DNA from: CAVXFB01 sp963760935
GTDB taxonomy: Bacteria > Planctomycetota > Planctomycetia > Pirellulales > Thermoguttaceae
NCBI GenBank assembly: GCA_963760935.1
Contig: CAVXFB010000001.1
Coordinates: 1 to 64,000, forward strand
Length of the DNA stretch: 64,000 nucleotides
Direction: 5' to 3'
Shown here: positions 46,519 to 55,966 of the stretch, piece by piece
How the letters are laid out: every line of letters begins with the position of its first letter
Position numbering within the stretch: the first letter of the stretch is position 1
The notes under the pieces: generated by a model
Databases searched by the model: none
What the model was told of the DNA's origin: nothing
What the model saw: the letters and a program-made list of their open reading frames with translations, nothing else
Translations under genes and position numbers: made by a program

Positions 46519-47907
46519 CTAGTCGCAATGGCGTTTGATGATCAGGCCCGTCACGTCGTCTTGTTGCGGTAGGTCTCCGGCAAAATCGCGCACTGAGCGT
46601 TCCATCGCGCTGAGGATTGTTCTAGCCGATTCGTGCCGATGGGCGCGGATGACCTCCTGAAGCCGGTTGAGCCCGAACGCTTCGTCGGCTTCATTCGTCC
46701 ATTCGAAGAACCCATCGGAAACGGCGACGATCAAGTCTCCTGGTTCGAGGCGGCCCTTTACAGGTTCGTCAATTGTCTGGTCGTCGAAAAGCCCCAACGG
46801 CAATCCTTGAGAGGCAAAAGCTTGAATGTCGCCATCCTGCCCGCTTACGACAAGAGTCGGACCGTGGCCCGCCGACAGCAAACGGAATTGATCGTTTTCA
46901 GCATCCAGGTCGATGAGCACAAGCGTGACAAACTTCCCTTCGGGTATATCCCTGCAAAGCAAATCGTTGACGCGATGTAATAGGGAGACCGGCGAAGATT
47001 GTGTGCCCATGATTGCCCTGACGTAGGCGCGGCAGGCTGCCGTGACCAGCGCCGGACCGACGCCATGACCGGTAACGTCGCCGACTGAGAAGACGACTCG
47101 CAGACGGCCAATTTCCTGCCAGTCGAAGTAGTCACCGCCAGCCTGATCGGCCGGATGACACACTGCGGCAAACTCGTAGCCTTCAAGCTGCGGCATCGTT
47201 CGCGGCAGCAAGCCCTGTTGAATCTCACCGGCGATTTCCAGATCGCGCTTAAACCGATCATGCTCGCGACGGGTTTGCATCTCACGCACGGCGGCTTCGA
47301 CGTAGGTTCTTACCTGAGCGGCCACGAAAACCGAGGCCCCCGTCGCCAGCACGAGCATAATCGCCAGGGTGAAATACAACGCTGGAGGATGAGGGCTGGG
47401 ACCAACGGTTGTCGGGCTGACGAGCGTCCAGACTACCAGGCCAGTGTAGCCCAGAAAACAAATCGTGCCCGTCAACAGGGTTGACAGCCAGTCGACTCTC
47501 AAAACCGACACGCCGATAAGCAGCATCATGAATGCATGGCCGACCGATACCAGCAATGAGTATCTGATGTCTGGGCTCAAGTGCATCAGGACGTACATGA
47601 GTCCGAGCGGAAAGAGGCACTCTACGATCAACTGCATCGTTGTCAGAACGCGCGGCAGCGGCCGATCGACCTGGATTGCCTTGCCCAACTCGCGCAGTAT
47701 TAAAATGTCAAGAACAAAGTACGCAAGCGAATATCCAAAAACGACCGTGCCGAGCAATGCGTTTCCCTCGACGGGTACCACGATGCGAAAGACGCCCAGC
47801 AGCACAAACATGGCGAAGACGACCGTCATGCATAATGTGCGGATACGCTCGCTTCGCAGAACCGCGTCGTGGAATTCGGCGAGATTTAGCTGAGCTGTCG
47901 AGGTCAT
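46519..47907 (-). CDS. Membrane PP2C-like serine phosphatase (RsbU/SpoIIE type)
   Basis: 462 residues. The N-terminal 215 residues have six membrane helices. A short coiled-coil linker holds DLEIAGEIQQGLLPRTMPQ (about 224-242), typical of RsbU proteins. The SpoIIE phosphatase domain follows: GGDYFDW, VGDVTGHGVGPALVTA and VSDGFFEWTNEADEAFG carry the metal-binding Asp residues. Such enzymes dephosphorylate an anti-anti-sigma factor. No STAS or anti-sigma gene is adjacent, so the partner is elsewhere. The membrane domain may sense a signal. Confidence 0.9.
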   Translation of the reverse strand: MTSTAQLNLAEFHDAVLRSERIRTLCMTVVFAMFVLLGVFRIVVPVEGNALLGTVVFGYSLAYFVLDILILRELGKAIQVDRPLPRVLTTMQLIVECLFPLGLMYVLMHLSPDIRYSLLVSVGHAFMMLLIGVSVLRVDWLSTLLTGTICFLGYTGLVVWTLVSPTTVGPSPHPPALYFTLAIMLVLATGASVFVAAQVRTYVEAAVREMQTRREHDRFKRDLEIAGEIQQGLLPRTMPQLEGYEFAAVCHPADQAGGDYFDWQEIGRLRVVFSVGDVTGHGVGPALVTAACRAYVRAIMGTQSSPVSLLHRVNDLLCRDIPEGKFVTLVLIDLDAENDQFRLLSAGHGPTLVVSGQDGDIQAFASQGLPLGLFDDQTIDEPVKGRLEPGDLIVAVSDGFFEWTNEADEAFGLNRLQEVIRAHRHESARTILSAMERSVRDFAGDLPQQDDVTGLIIKRHCD

Positions 47908-48242
47908 GGGAGCATCTCATCGTCTATATGTTTCAAAGCCACCCAGGAACGTTATAGCGAATTGTGGAAGCCATCGCTCCCCTCTGGTTCCGACCGTACT
48001 ACGGCTCGTCAGCTCATCGCGGATTGGAGGCTCTAGCCAGACTCGTGAGACTCCTTGAGTAGAACCACGTTGCCCTCAAAGCACAAGACACCGCTACCCG
48101 TTTGTTTTGGCGGCTTTCGCAGGCGCCGCTGCAGCCCGACACAATCAGAGTCGTCGACCAGGAGCAATAGGTCGGGTTGAGCAAAGCAACGTCCACAAGA
48201 ATGCTCGCCGTTGATAGCGGGCCTCGCCGACCGATGCAACGA
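47908..48242. other. Spacer with a doubtful small frame
   Basis: About 335 bases between the phosphatase gene and the FliG-like gene. A minus-strand frame at 48033-48239 (68 residues, with LLLLVDDSDCVGLQRRL and GSGVLCFEGNVVLLKESHESG) is well composed but unrecognised. I call it doubtful. It could be a fragment of a larger lost gene. Nothing else is evident. Confidence 0.3.
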
Positions 48243-48906
48243 TCAGCACGCGACTTGTGCGGAGACACTCTCGGCCGGCGAGGCCAGATCGATGCCGAAC
48301 ATCGCGATGCGGATCTCATGGACCAATTCCGGCTCTGCCTCGGCCAGTTTGGCGAGCAGCCTGCGCTCGGCCGCCGGCTCCATGGCATGGAACATCTCGA
48401 CTACGCTGGCCACGCCGCGCGCCACGAGGCGATTCCATCGCGCCGAAGAGGCGGCGTCGAAGCCCCTCCTCAACGTCCCGAACGATTTCAGGGCTCGTCT
48501 CTTGCATGGTCGCCAGCCGGCAAATGACTGACAATTGCTGATCGGATGCCAATGCCGCAAGGACCGCGGCCGCTTGCGGCGGCGGCAAATAGGAAAGCAC
48601 CAACGCGATGGTCTGTGCATGCTCGTCGACAAGCAAGCCGAGCAGCGTATCGGCATCGACTTCATAAAGGAAGCGAAACGGCGCATCTTGGGCCCGCCCG
48701 AGCGAATCGTCACGCCCGGCGCTAGCCCCGGCAAACTCCCGCATGACGGCCTCTTGCTCCGATGGATCAACCGCGCCCATGGACTCCAGTTCCGCGGCGA
48801 CCGCTTCTTCGTGCTCAGGCGCCAGTTTGTCGCGCAACCGATCGGCCACGGACTCGGGAAGGCCGTGCAAGAGAATGGCCGCTTTGCGAAGATTCGAGTT
48901 TGCCAT
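48243..48906 (-). CDS. FliG-like protein lacking the C-terminal domain, one frameshift
   Basis: About 221 residues joined. From the ATG at 48906, MANSNLRKAAILLHGLPESVADRL is split over the FliG N-terminal helices. DEHAQTIALVLSYLPPPQAAAVLAAL is the FliG middle-domain (ARM-like) phrase. The frame shifts one base near 48432. VASVVEMFHAMEPAAERRLL, EPELVHEIRIAMFGIDLA then follow, where FliG normally continues to its C-terminal torque domain. Instead the protein ends after about 11 residues. FliG is usually near 330 residues. No other flagellar gene is in the window. It may be a FliG-derived protein with a different role, or another indel has cut the C-terminal part. Confidence 0.78.
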
Positions 48907-49099
48907 AGCGCAGAGTCTCAGCGAAGAGTAGTTGTGCGCCCTTATCGGCACATTTACCGAAGAACTTTACCCTGGGCCGTCGAGTTTACGGCCGCATGCC
49001 CCGTCGGCGACGGGGGCCGCCCCCTATAGAATCAGGGCCCTCGTGGTATAATTCCCGGGCAGAGTGCTTTGGAATCCAACACTTACACGAGCGACTCGC

Positions 49100-50554
49100 A
49101 TGGCCAATACGATTGCAATTTTTGGCGCCTCTGGCGATTTGACCAGCCGCAAGCTGATTCCGGCCCTGTACGAACTGTTTCGCAAGAAGCGGCTGCCGGA
49201 GAATACGCGGATTGTCGGTATCTCGCGCACCAAGTTCTCGCACGACGAGTGGCGGGAAAAGCTGGCCGCGTCAACGGCCACGTTTGTGGGCAAGACATTC
49301 GATGCCGACCTTTGGCAGCGCTTTGCGCCGTCGATCTTCTATCACCCTGGTGACATTAACAGCAACGACGACGTCGCGGCCGCGGGCAGCTTCCTGGCCA
49401 GCATCGATGCTGAGCCCAACGCCGGACGAGTCTATTATCTGGCGATCGCACCGCAACTCTACGCGCCGACCGTTGCCCGGCTGGGCGCGGCGGGACTGGC
49501 CAGCGAAGATCGGCACACGGCGCGCGTCGTTATCGAAAAGCCATTTGGCACCGATCTGGCCTCCGCCCGCGATCTGAATAAGAGGATCCACGAAGTCTTC
49601 GCCGAGCACCAGGTCTACCGCATTGATCATTACCTGGGCAAAGAGACCGTGCAGAACATTCTCGTGCTGCGCTTCGCCAACAGCATCTTCGAGCCGATTT
49701 GGAACCGCAACTATATCGATCACGTTCAGATCACGGCGGCCGAGGACTTGTCCGTCGAACACCGAGCGGCGTACTACGATTCGGTGGGCATTCTCCGCGA
49801 CATGTTCCAGAATCATTTGTTGCAGTTGACCACCTTCACGGCGATGGAGGCCCCAAGCCGCTTCGAGGCCGACGCCATTCGCGACGAGAAGGTGAAGGTC
49901 TTGCGGTCGGTCCGCCTCATGAAGCCCGAGGAAGTGTTTACCGACACGATCCGCGGGCAGTATCGGAGATACCGCGATGAGTCCGGGGTGCCGCCGGATA
50001 GCGAAACGGCAACCTTCGGCGTGGTAAAGTTGCTGATCGACAACTGGCGGTGGCAAGGTGTGCCGTTCATACTTCGCAGCGGCAAGGCCATGTCGTGTCG
50101 GACCACGCAAATTGTCATTCAGTTCCGCGCCGCGCCGCACATGATGTTCGAGAGCGGGCCACGGGCGCCATTCGAGTCGAATCGTCTGGTCATCCAAGTG
50201 CAGCCAGCCGAGGGTGTTCAGTTGCACTTCCTCACCAAAGTGCCTGACGCCGGCATGAAACTTCGACTCACCGATCTGAATTTCAACTTCCAAGACCGGT
50301 TCACCGGCGGTATGCCCGAAGCATACCAGCGGCTGCTGCTGGACATCATTCACGGCGACGCAAGCCTATTCTCGCGGGCCGACGAGGTGGAATTGGCCTG
50401 GAACATTATCGACCCGATCCAGCGCGGCTGGGAGCATCCTGGCTGGCCTCCGCTGGCGCTGTACGAGGCCGGCGGCTGGGGTCCGCCCAGTTCAGTCGAA
50501 TGGATGTGCCGGCAGTATCGCGAGTGGTTCGATTCCTGCCCGGTGCTGAAGTAG
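49100..50554 (+). CDS. zwf: Glucose-6-phosphate 1-dehydrogenase
   Basis: First enzyme of the oxidative pentose phosphate and Entner-Doudoroff routes; oxidises glucose 6-phosphate with NADP+. From the ATG at 49100 it is 484 residues. The dinucleotide motif GASGDLT is at 9-15, EKPFG at 146-150, the substrate signature RIDHYLGKE at 174-182 and the catalytic His in DMFQNH at 239. The C-terminal domain is complete (DPIQRGWEHP). The last 205 bases are overlapped by an antisense PIN frame. No pgl or edd gene is adjacent. Confidence 0.97.
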   Translation: MANTIAIFGASGDLTSRKLIPALYELFRKKRLPENTRIVGISRTKFSHDEWREKLAASTATFVGKTFDADLWQRFAPSIFYHPGDINSNDDVAAAGSFLASIDAEPNAGRVYYLAIAPQLYAPTVARLGAAGLASEDRHTARVVIEKPFGTDLASARDLNKRIHEVFAEHQVYRIDHYLGKETVQNILVLRFANSIFEPIWNRNYIDHVQITAAEDLSVEHRAAYYDSVGILRDMFQNHLLQLTTFTAMEAPSRFEADAIRDEKVKVLRSVRLMKPEEVFTDTIRGQYRRYRDESGVPPDSETATFGVVKLLIDNWRWQGVPFILRSGKAMSCRTTQIVIQFRAAPHMMFESGPRAPFESNRLVIQVQPAEGVQLHFLTKVPDAGMKLRLTDLNFNFQDRFTGGMPEAYQRLLLDIIHGDASLFSRADEVELAWNIIDPIQRGWEHPGWPPLALYEAGGWGPPSSVEWMCRQYREWFDSCPVLK

Positions 50555-50973
50555 CGGCGTGATACTCGCACCGTGGGAATCAGAGTATTGAATCCCGCTT
50601 GGGAAAAATGGTGATCGAAGGTAGCAGCATCCTTCAGACCCCGTTCCTCCATAACGAGAAAGGAAATGCAGTCGGTTAGAGACCAGTCCTTGTCGGGGCG
50701 TTGGGCGAAACGGTCGAGGCCGCGGGCGAAAAGTTCCTGGCCTGGGGCAACAATTGTCACACGAGCGTCGGTCCGAAGATCCTCGAGCAGTGACAAGAAG
50801 AACGGTCGGTTCAATGTTTGCGACATTGAATTGGCCAGTTCGGTGACAACCCACGCCGTCGTGATGCAACGCCCCGCGAATTGAGACGTCCATCGGCATG
50901 CTGCGGAATGAAATCGGTCCTGCGAGTTCACCAACGCAAGATAGTACGAAGTGTCGGCACAGGCCGTTTTCAT
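50350..50973 (-). CDS. PIN-domain toxin (VapC-like) with doubtful C-terminal extension
   Basis: A PIN-fold RNase, Asp7 in CADTSYYLALV, Glu in VVTELANSMS, Asp in WSLTDCISFLVME and Asp in FDHHFSQAGF. The PIN core ends near residue 130, as usual, but the frame stays open for about 70 further residues antisense to zwf (SRYCRHIHSTEL...). A TGA one frame away, close behind FSQAGF, would give a standard end, so a one-base error near 50590 is likely. The start overlaps the preceding antitoxin stop by four bases (ATGA). Probable VapBC-like module. Confidence 0.78.
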   Translation of the reverse strand: MKTACADTSYYLALVNSQDRFHSAACRWTSQFAGRCITTAWVVTELANSMSQTLNRPFFLSLLEDLRTDARVTIVAPGQELFARGLDRFAQRPDKDWSLTDCISFLVMEERGLKDAATFDHHFSQAGFNTLIPTVRVSRRYFSTGQESNHSRYCRHIHSTELGGPQPPASYSASGGQPGCSQPRWIGSIMFQANSTSSARENRLASP

Positions 50974-51209
50974 TTCTTGGGAATTCCGTAGAGATAGTGG
51001 TCGTGATTTTCAGCCAGATCGCTCGGCAAACCGACCGCCATGCCAGCATGCTTTAGCAGTTTCTGTCCAAGCGTTTCACCGCTATCGCCAGCCTGACTCT
51101 GCGATTGACCACCGGCCGAAGGTTCTACGTTCACCGGCAACCCATCCGGCAGGGCCACCGGTTCGTCAAACACCACGATGCCTTTCTCGACATGCCCGCG
51201 ATATACCAT
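50970..51209 (-). CDS. Antitoxin of the VapBC-like pair (AF2212/DUF104-like)
   Basis: A 79-residue protein from the ATG at 51209, with GGGGAG upstream. VYRGHVEKGIVVFDEPVALPDG and LPVNVEPS are the small beta-barrel of AF2212-like antitoxins ('G.v..G.v.l...v.LpeGt.V.V'). A linker of Gly, Gln and Ser follows. The C-terminal helix and tail (LGQKLLKHAGMAVGLPSDLAENHDHYLYG, in parts) is the toxin-binding segment. It is gene one, followed by the PIN toxin with a four-base overlap. This is standard antitoxin-first order, unlike the other PIN pairs here. Confidence 0.8.
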   Translation of the reverse strand: MVYRGHVEKGIVVFDEPVALPDGLPVNVEPSAGGQSQSQAGDSGETLGQKLLKHAGMAVGLPSDLAENHDHYLYGIPKK

Positions 51210-51293
51210 TACAATCTCCCCTTTCGATGTCCTCAGCTTTCCATTGTACCGTGCCGAACTACGCCGTAAAGCTTGGAATCCGCTCAGAATCGC

Positions 51294-52343
51294 ATGACTG
51301 AACATCTCCCTCAACTCCGCATTGGCCACGTCGCGCTCGGCTTTCACGTCGTTCAGGCGCCGCTGAGCGGCTACAGCGATTGGCCGATGCGGGTCATCGC
51401 TCGACGGCACGGCGCGGCCTATACCGTCTGCGAGGTGATGCTCGACCAGTTCATCCTGAATGTCACCAAAGGGCGCAAGACGAAGCGGTTTCTCCGTACG
51501 AGCGACGAGGAACATCCCTGTGGGGCGCAGTTGATGGGATCTGAGCCCGAACAGTTTGTGCCGGCGGCGCTGAAGCTCGTGGCTGCGGGTTTCGATGTGA
51601 TCGACCTAAACTTTGCCTGTCCGGTCAAAAAAGTTTTGGGCCGCTGCCGGGGCGGTTTTCTCTTAAGCGACCCCGAGACGGCGTTGTCGATTGTCGCACG
51701 GGTCCGCGACGCCCTGCCGTCGTGCGTGCCGTTGACGGTCAAGATGCGGTGCGGCATGGACGACAGCGTCGAGAGCCGCGATCGGTTCTTTACAATCTTC
51801 GATGGGGCATTCCGGCTCGGCGCTGTGGCGATTACGGTTCACGGCCGCACCGTGCGGCAGCGTTACGAAGGCCGGAGCTCGCGCGAGTTCCTTCGCGAGG
51901 TCAAGCAGCATGCCGGCGAGCGGACCGTGCTTGGCAGCGGCGATCTGTTTTCGGCCCAAGATTGCCTCGACATGGTACGGCAGACCGGCGTCGATGGAGT
52001 AGCGGTGGCCCGAGGCGCCATCGGCAATCCGTGGATTTTCGCGCAAGCCCGGGCGCTGGCGGCCGGCGAAACGCTGCCCCCGCCGAGTCTGCATAAGCAA
52101 CGCGACGTGATCGCCGAGCACTACCGGCTATCTGAAGAGATTTATGGGCCGGAGCGCTGCTGCCGCGTGATGCGGAAGTTCGGCATCAAGTACGCCCAAC
52201 TGCATCCACAATCGCAGCAGGTGCGTGATGCCTTCGCGGCCGTCAGCCAACCCAGCCAATGGCCGGCCGTGCTGGCGAAGTGGTACGCCGAAGATCTCCC
52301 CGGCGTCGCACCCGTCGCGCCCGGCGATGGTTATTACGAGTAA
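51294..52343 (+). CDS. dus: tRNA-dihydrouridine synthase
   Basis: FMN enzyme that reduces uridine to dihydrouridine in tRNA. From the ATG at 51294 it is 349 residues. QAPLSGYSDWPMRVIARR is the FMN loop, at about 21-38. GAQLMGSEPEQF follows. The catalytic Cys109 lies in DLNFACPVKKVLGRCRGG, which differs from the usual NMGCPxxK by having Phe-Ala. ITVHGRTVRQRYEG, VLGSGDLFS and DGVAVARGAIGNPWIF complete the barrel. The last helical domain has MRKFGIKYAQLHP. Close to DusB in layout. Confidence 0.94.
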   Translation: MTEHLPQLRIGHVALGFHVVQAPLSGYSDWPMRVIARRHGAAYTVCEVMLDQFILNVTKGRKTKRFLRTSDEEHPCGAQLMGSEPEQFVPAALKLVAAGFDVIDLNFACPVKKVLGRCRGGFLLSDPETALSIVARVRDALPSCVPLTVKMRCGMDDSVESRDRFFTIFDGAFRLGAVAITVHGRTVRQRYEGRSSREFLREVKQHAGERTVLGSGDLFSAQDCLDMVRQTGVDGVAVARGAIGNPWIFAQARALAAGETLPPPSLHKQRDVIAEHYRLSEEIYGPERCCRVMRKFGIKYAQLHPQSQQVRDAFAAVSQPSQWPAVLAKWYAEDLPGVAPVAPGDGYYE

Positions 52344-52430
52344 TCCACAGTCATCACCGAGGCAGCCTGACAGTGATTGCAGGCGAGTCGTTGAACTGCT
52401 GCTATGCGAGAGCATAACCTACGTGCTCGC

Positions 52431-52466
52431 CCTCACCCTAACCGTCTCCCGCAGGGAGCGGGGACA
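52431..52466. repeat. CCCTCACCC-type palindromic repeat
   Basis: CCCTCACCCTAACCGTCTCC ... GGAGCGGGG in the short spacer between the convergent dus and carB ends. It belongs to the same family as 21341-21373 and 26141-26302. It might serve both genes as a terminator hairpin. Confidence 0.7.
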
Positions 52467-52477
52467 TAGCCTCTCGC

Positions 52478-55400
52478 CTAGCCGTTACCGGAGGGCGCGG
52501 GGACGCGACTGGGGAAGCGGTCTTGGATGGCTTGAACGGTCATCTCTTCGTCGCGGAGGGCTTCCATCGCGCCAACCGCCGCCTCGGCAGCTTGGAGCGT
52601 CGTGATGCAGGGCACACCGTGCGACACGGCTGCCGCGCGAATGCGGCCTTCGTCGGTTCGGCGCCTTTGCCGCTGGGCGTGTTGATGACCAAATGGAGAT
52701 TGCCATCGATCACATAGTCCAACACGTTCGGATGCCCTTCCTGAAGTTTTTTGAGCGCCTGTACCATCACTCCGTTCTGCTGTAGCCGCATGGCCGTCCC
52801 CTTGGTGGCCAAGAGTTCGAAGCCCATCTTTTCGAGCCGCCGGGCCAACTGCGTGACGTGATCCTTCGAGCGATCGCTGACGCTGAGAAAGACCGTGCCG
52901 CGCTGGGGCAATAGCGTGCCGGCCGCCAATTGGCTCTTAGCAAACGCGATCGGAAAGTGCTCGCTGATGCCCATCACCTCGCCGGTCGACTTCATTTCTG
53001 GGCCAAGAACAATGTCGACGCCCGAGAACTTGACGAAGGGGAACACCGCTTCCTTGACCGAGAACTGTTGCGGCACGGGGGCTTGGAAGTAGCCTTGATC
53101 GGCCAGCGAAACGCCAGCCATCACCTTGGCCGCCGCCTTGGCCAACGGCATGCCGGTGGCTTTTGAGACAAAGGGCACCGTCCGGCTGCGCGCACGGATT
53201 CACCTCCAACACGTAGACGTTCGGATGGCCGTCCTCACGTTTCACGGCATATTGGACGTTCATCAGTCCTCTGACTTCCAGCCGTTGGGCCATGGCCGTG
53301 GTGGCCTCGCGGATTTCTGCAACGACGGCTTCCGACAGGCTGTACGGCGGGATGGCGCACGCCGAATCGCCGGAGTGAACGCCCGCCTCCTCGATGTGCT
53401 CCATGATGCCGGCCACGATGACTTGCTGGCCGTCGGCGATGGCATCAACGTCCACCTCGGTTGCATCTTCCAGAAAACGGTCGATCAGCACAGGCTGTCC
53501 TTGCGCCACAATAAACGCGGCAGCCACGAACCGCTCGAACTGGCTCATGTCGTAGCAAATTTCCATCGCGCGACCGCCCAGCACGAAACTAGGCCGCACC
53601 AGGACCGGAAAACCGATCTGCACGACTGCATTGCGGGCTTGGGCCATGGTTCGGGCGATGCCGTTGGCCGGCTGTTTGAGGCCGAGCCGCCGCAACACGT
53701 TGGCAAACTTTTCGCGATCTTCCGCGTCCTCGATCGTATCGACGCTGGTGCCGATGATCGGCACGCCGGCATTGCTCAGCGCCCGAGCAAGATTCAACGG
53801 CGTCTGCCCGCCAAACTGCACAATCACGCCATCCGGATCGATGCGATCGCAGATATTCAGCACGTCCTCGGTCGTCAGCGGCTCGAAGAACAAGAGGTCG
53901 GACGTGTCATAGTCGGTCGAGACAGTCTCCGGGTTCGAGTTGACCATGATCGATTCGATGCCCAACTCGCGCAGGGCGAAGCTGGCATGGCAGCAGCAGT
54001 AGTCGAACTCGATTCCTTGCCCGATGCGGTTTGGCCCACCGCCGAGGATAATGATCCGTTTCTGGCCGGGCTTCTTCGCGGGGGTTTCGTCCTCGTCTTC
54101 GTAGGTCGAGTAGTAATACGGCGTGTAGGCCTCGAACTCGGCCGCGCAAGTATCGACCGACTTGAACGTGGCCACGATGCCGCGCCGCTTGCGCTCGCGG
54201 CGGACATCCATCTCGGTCGTCTTCCAGATCGTCGAGAGTTGCCGATCCGAGAAGCCGAATTGCTTGGATCGGCGTAGCGTGGCGTCGTCGCATTGCTGCA
54301 GGGAGCCGATGCCGCGCAAGTGCTCTTCCATCTCGACGATCTCGTACAAATTTTCGAGGAACCAGGGGTCGATGCCTGTTAGTTCGTAGATTTCTTCCAG
54401 GGCCATGCCGAACTTGATGGCATAGCGCAGACACCAGACCCGCTGATCGCCGGGCGTAACAAGCTTCGAGCGGACTTCTTCGATCGAGGGCTGTTCGGGC
54501 GTGCCCCACAGATCCTTGCCGTCGCAGCCGAAGCCAAAGCTGCCGACTTCCAATCCCCGCAGGGCCTTTTGGAACGACTCTTTGAACGTCCGCCCGATGG
54601 CCATCGTCTCGCCGACGCTTTTCATTTGCGTCGTTAGTTCGGGGTCGGCCTCGGGAAACTTCTCGAACGCGAATCGCGGCACCTTGGTGACGACGTAGTC
54701 GATCGTCGGCTCGAAGCAGGCCTTGGTTTCCCGCGTGATATCGTTGGGCAGCTCGTGCAGCAGGTAGCCGACAGCCAGCTTGGCCGCGATCTTGGCGATG
54801 GGAAAGCCGGTGGCCTTCGAAGCCAACGCGCTAGAACGGCTCACGCGCGGGTTCATCTCGATCACCACCATGCGGCCCGTCTTCGGGTCGATGGCGAACT
54901 GGATGTTCGAGCCGCCGGTTTCGACGCCGATCTCGCGCATTACGGCGATCGAGGCGTCGCGCATCCGCTGATATTCCTTATCGGTGAGCGTTTGGGCAGG
55001 AGCTACCGTGATCGAATCGCCAGTGTGAACACCCATCGGGTCAAAGTTCTCAATCGAGCAGATGATAACGCAATTGTCGTCCTTGTCGCGCATCACCTCC
55101 ATCTCGAATTCTTTCCAGCCGATCACCGACTCTTCCAGCAGCACCTGGTGGATGGGCGAGAGATCGAGCCCGCGTTGGACAAGCTCGTCGAACGTGCTGC
55201 GGTTATAAGCGATGCTCGATCCGGTGCCTCCGAGGGTGAAGCTCGGCCGGACGACGCACGGCAGCCCGATCTCTTGCACCGCGAGGCGGCCTTCCTCCAA
55301 GGTACCGATGGTTTTACCTAGGGGCACTTCCAGGCCGATCCGCTCCATGGCGGTCTTGAACTGATCGCGCGCCTCCGCCTTGTCGATCACCGCGGCCGTG

Positions 55401-55753
55401 GCCCCGATCATCTCGACGCCATACTTTTCAAGCACGCCGTGGCGATGCAGGTCCATCGCCAGATTCAAGCCGGTCTGGCCGCCGAGCGTTGGCAGCACAG
55501 CGTCGGGCCGCTCGGCTTCGATCACCTTGGCAACGATCTCCCAGGTAAGCGGCTCGATGTACGTCCGATCCGCCATGTCGGGGTCGGTCATGATCGTGGC
55601 CGGGTTGGAATTGACCAACACGACCTCGTACCCCTCTTCCCGCAGCGCCTTGCAGGCCTGGGTGCCGGAGTAGTCGAACTCGCAGGCCTGCCCAATGATA
55701 ATTGGGCCGGAGCCTATCAAGAGAATCTTCTGAATATCGTTGCGGCGTGGCAC
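52478..55753 (-). CDS. carB: Carbamoyl-phosphate synthase large subunit, two frameshifts
   Basis: Makes carbamoyl phosphate for arginine and pyrimidines. About 1090 residues when joined. The opening PRRNDIQKILLIGSGPIIIGQACEFDYSG is split across the N-terminal pre-ATP-grasp, and IILGGGPNRIGQGIEFDYCC marks the second half. Metal-binding FAIDPKTGRMVVIEMNPRVSRSSAL is present in parts. One base is out near 53195 (VNPCAQPDGA for VNPRA.SRTVPFVSKAT). A second break is near 52660. After it the other frame reads DEGRIRAAAVSHGVPC to a stop at 52478-52480, giving the full allosteric domain. carB is divergent from argH, 213 bases apart. An essential gene, so both shifts are probably errors. Confidence 0.95.
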
Positions 55754-55966
55754 GGCAGACCTTTTTGTGGCATTCTACAGTGAAGGGATATCCTTTTCCC
55801 GCCCTACGACGGTCGGGCACTGTGTAAAATCCCTTGATGTTAGCATGGCCTGGGGGGCCATTCAAGAGGCCGGATCGGCCACTTCCGCCCCGGCGTCCCC
55901 CACTGCCGACTTCCCGGGCAATATGGTACACTTCTTGGGGATTTCTTGAGCAGTCGGGAGCAATCT

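Noticed and set aside
49271..50353. Open frame antisense to zwf
   Set aside because: Shadow of zwf.
53126..54277. Open frame antisense to carB
   Set aside because: Shadow of carB; no domain.
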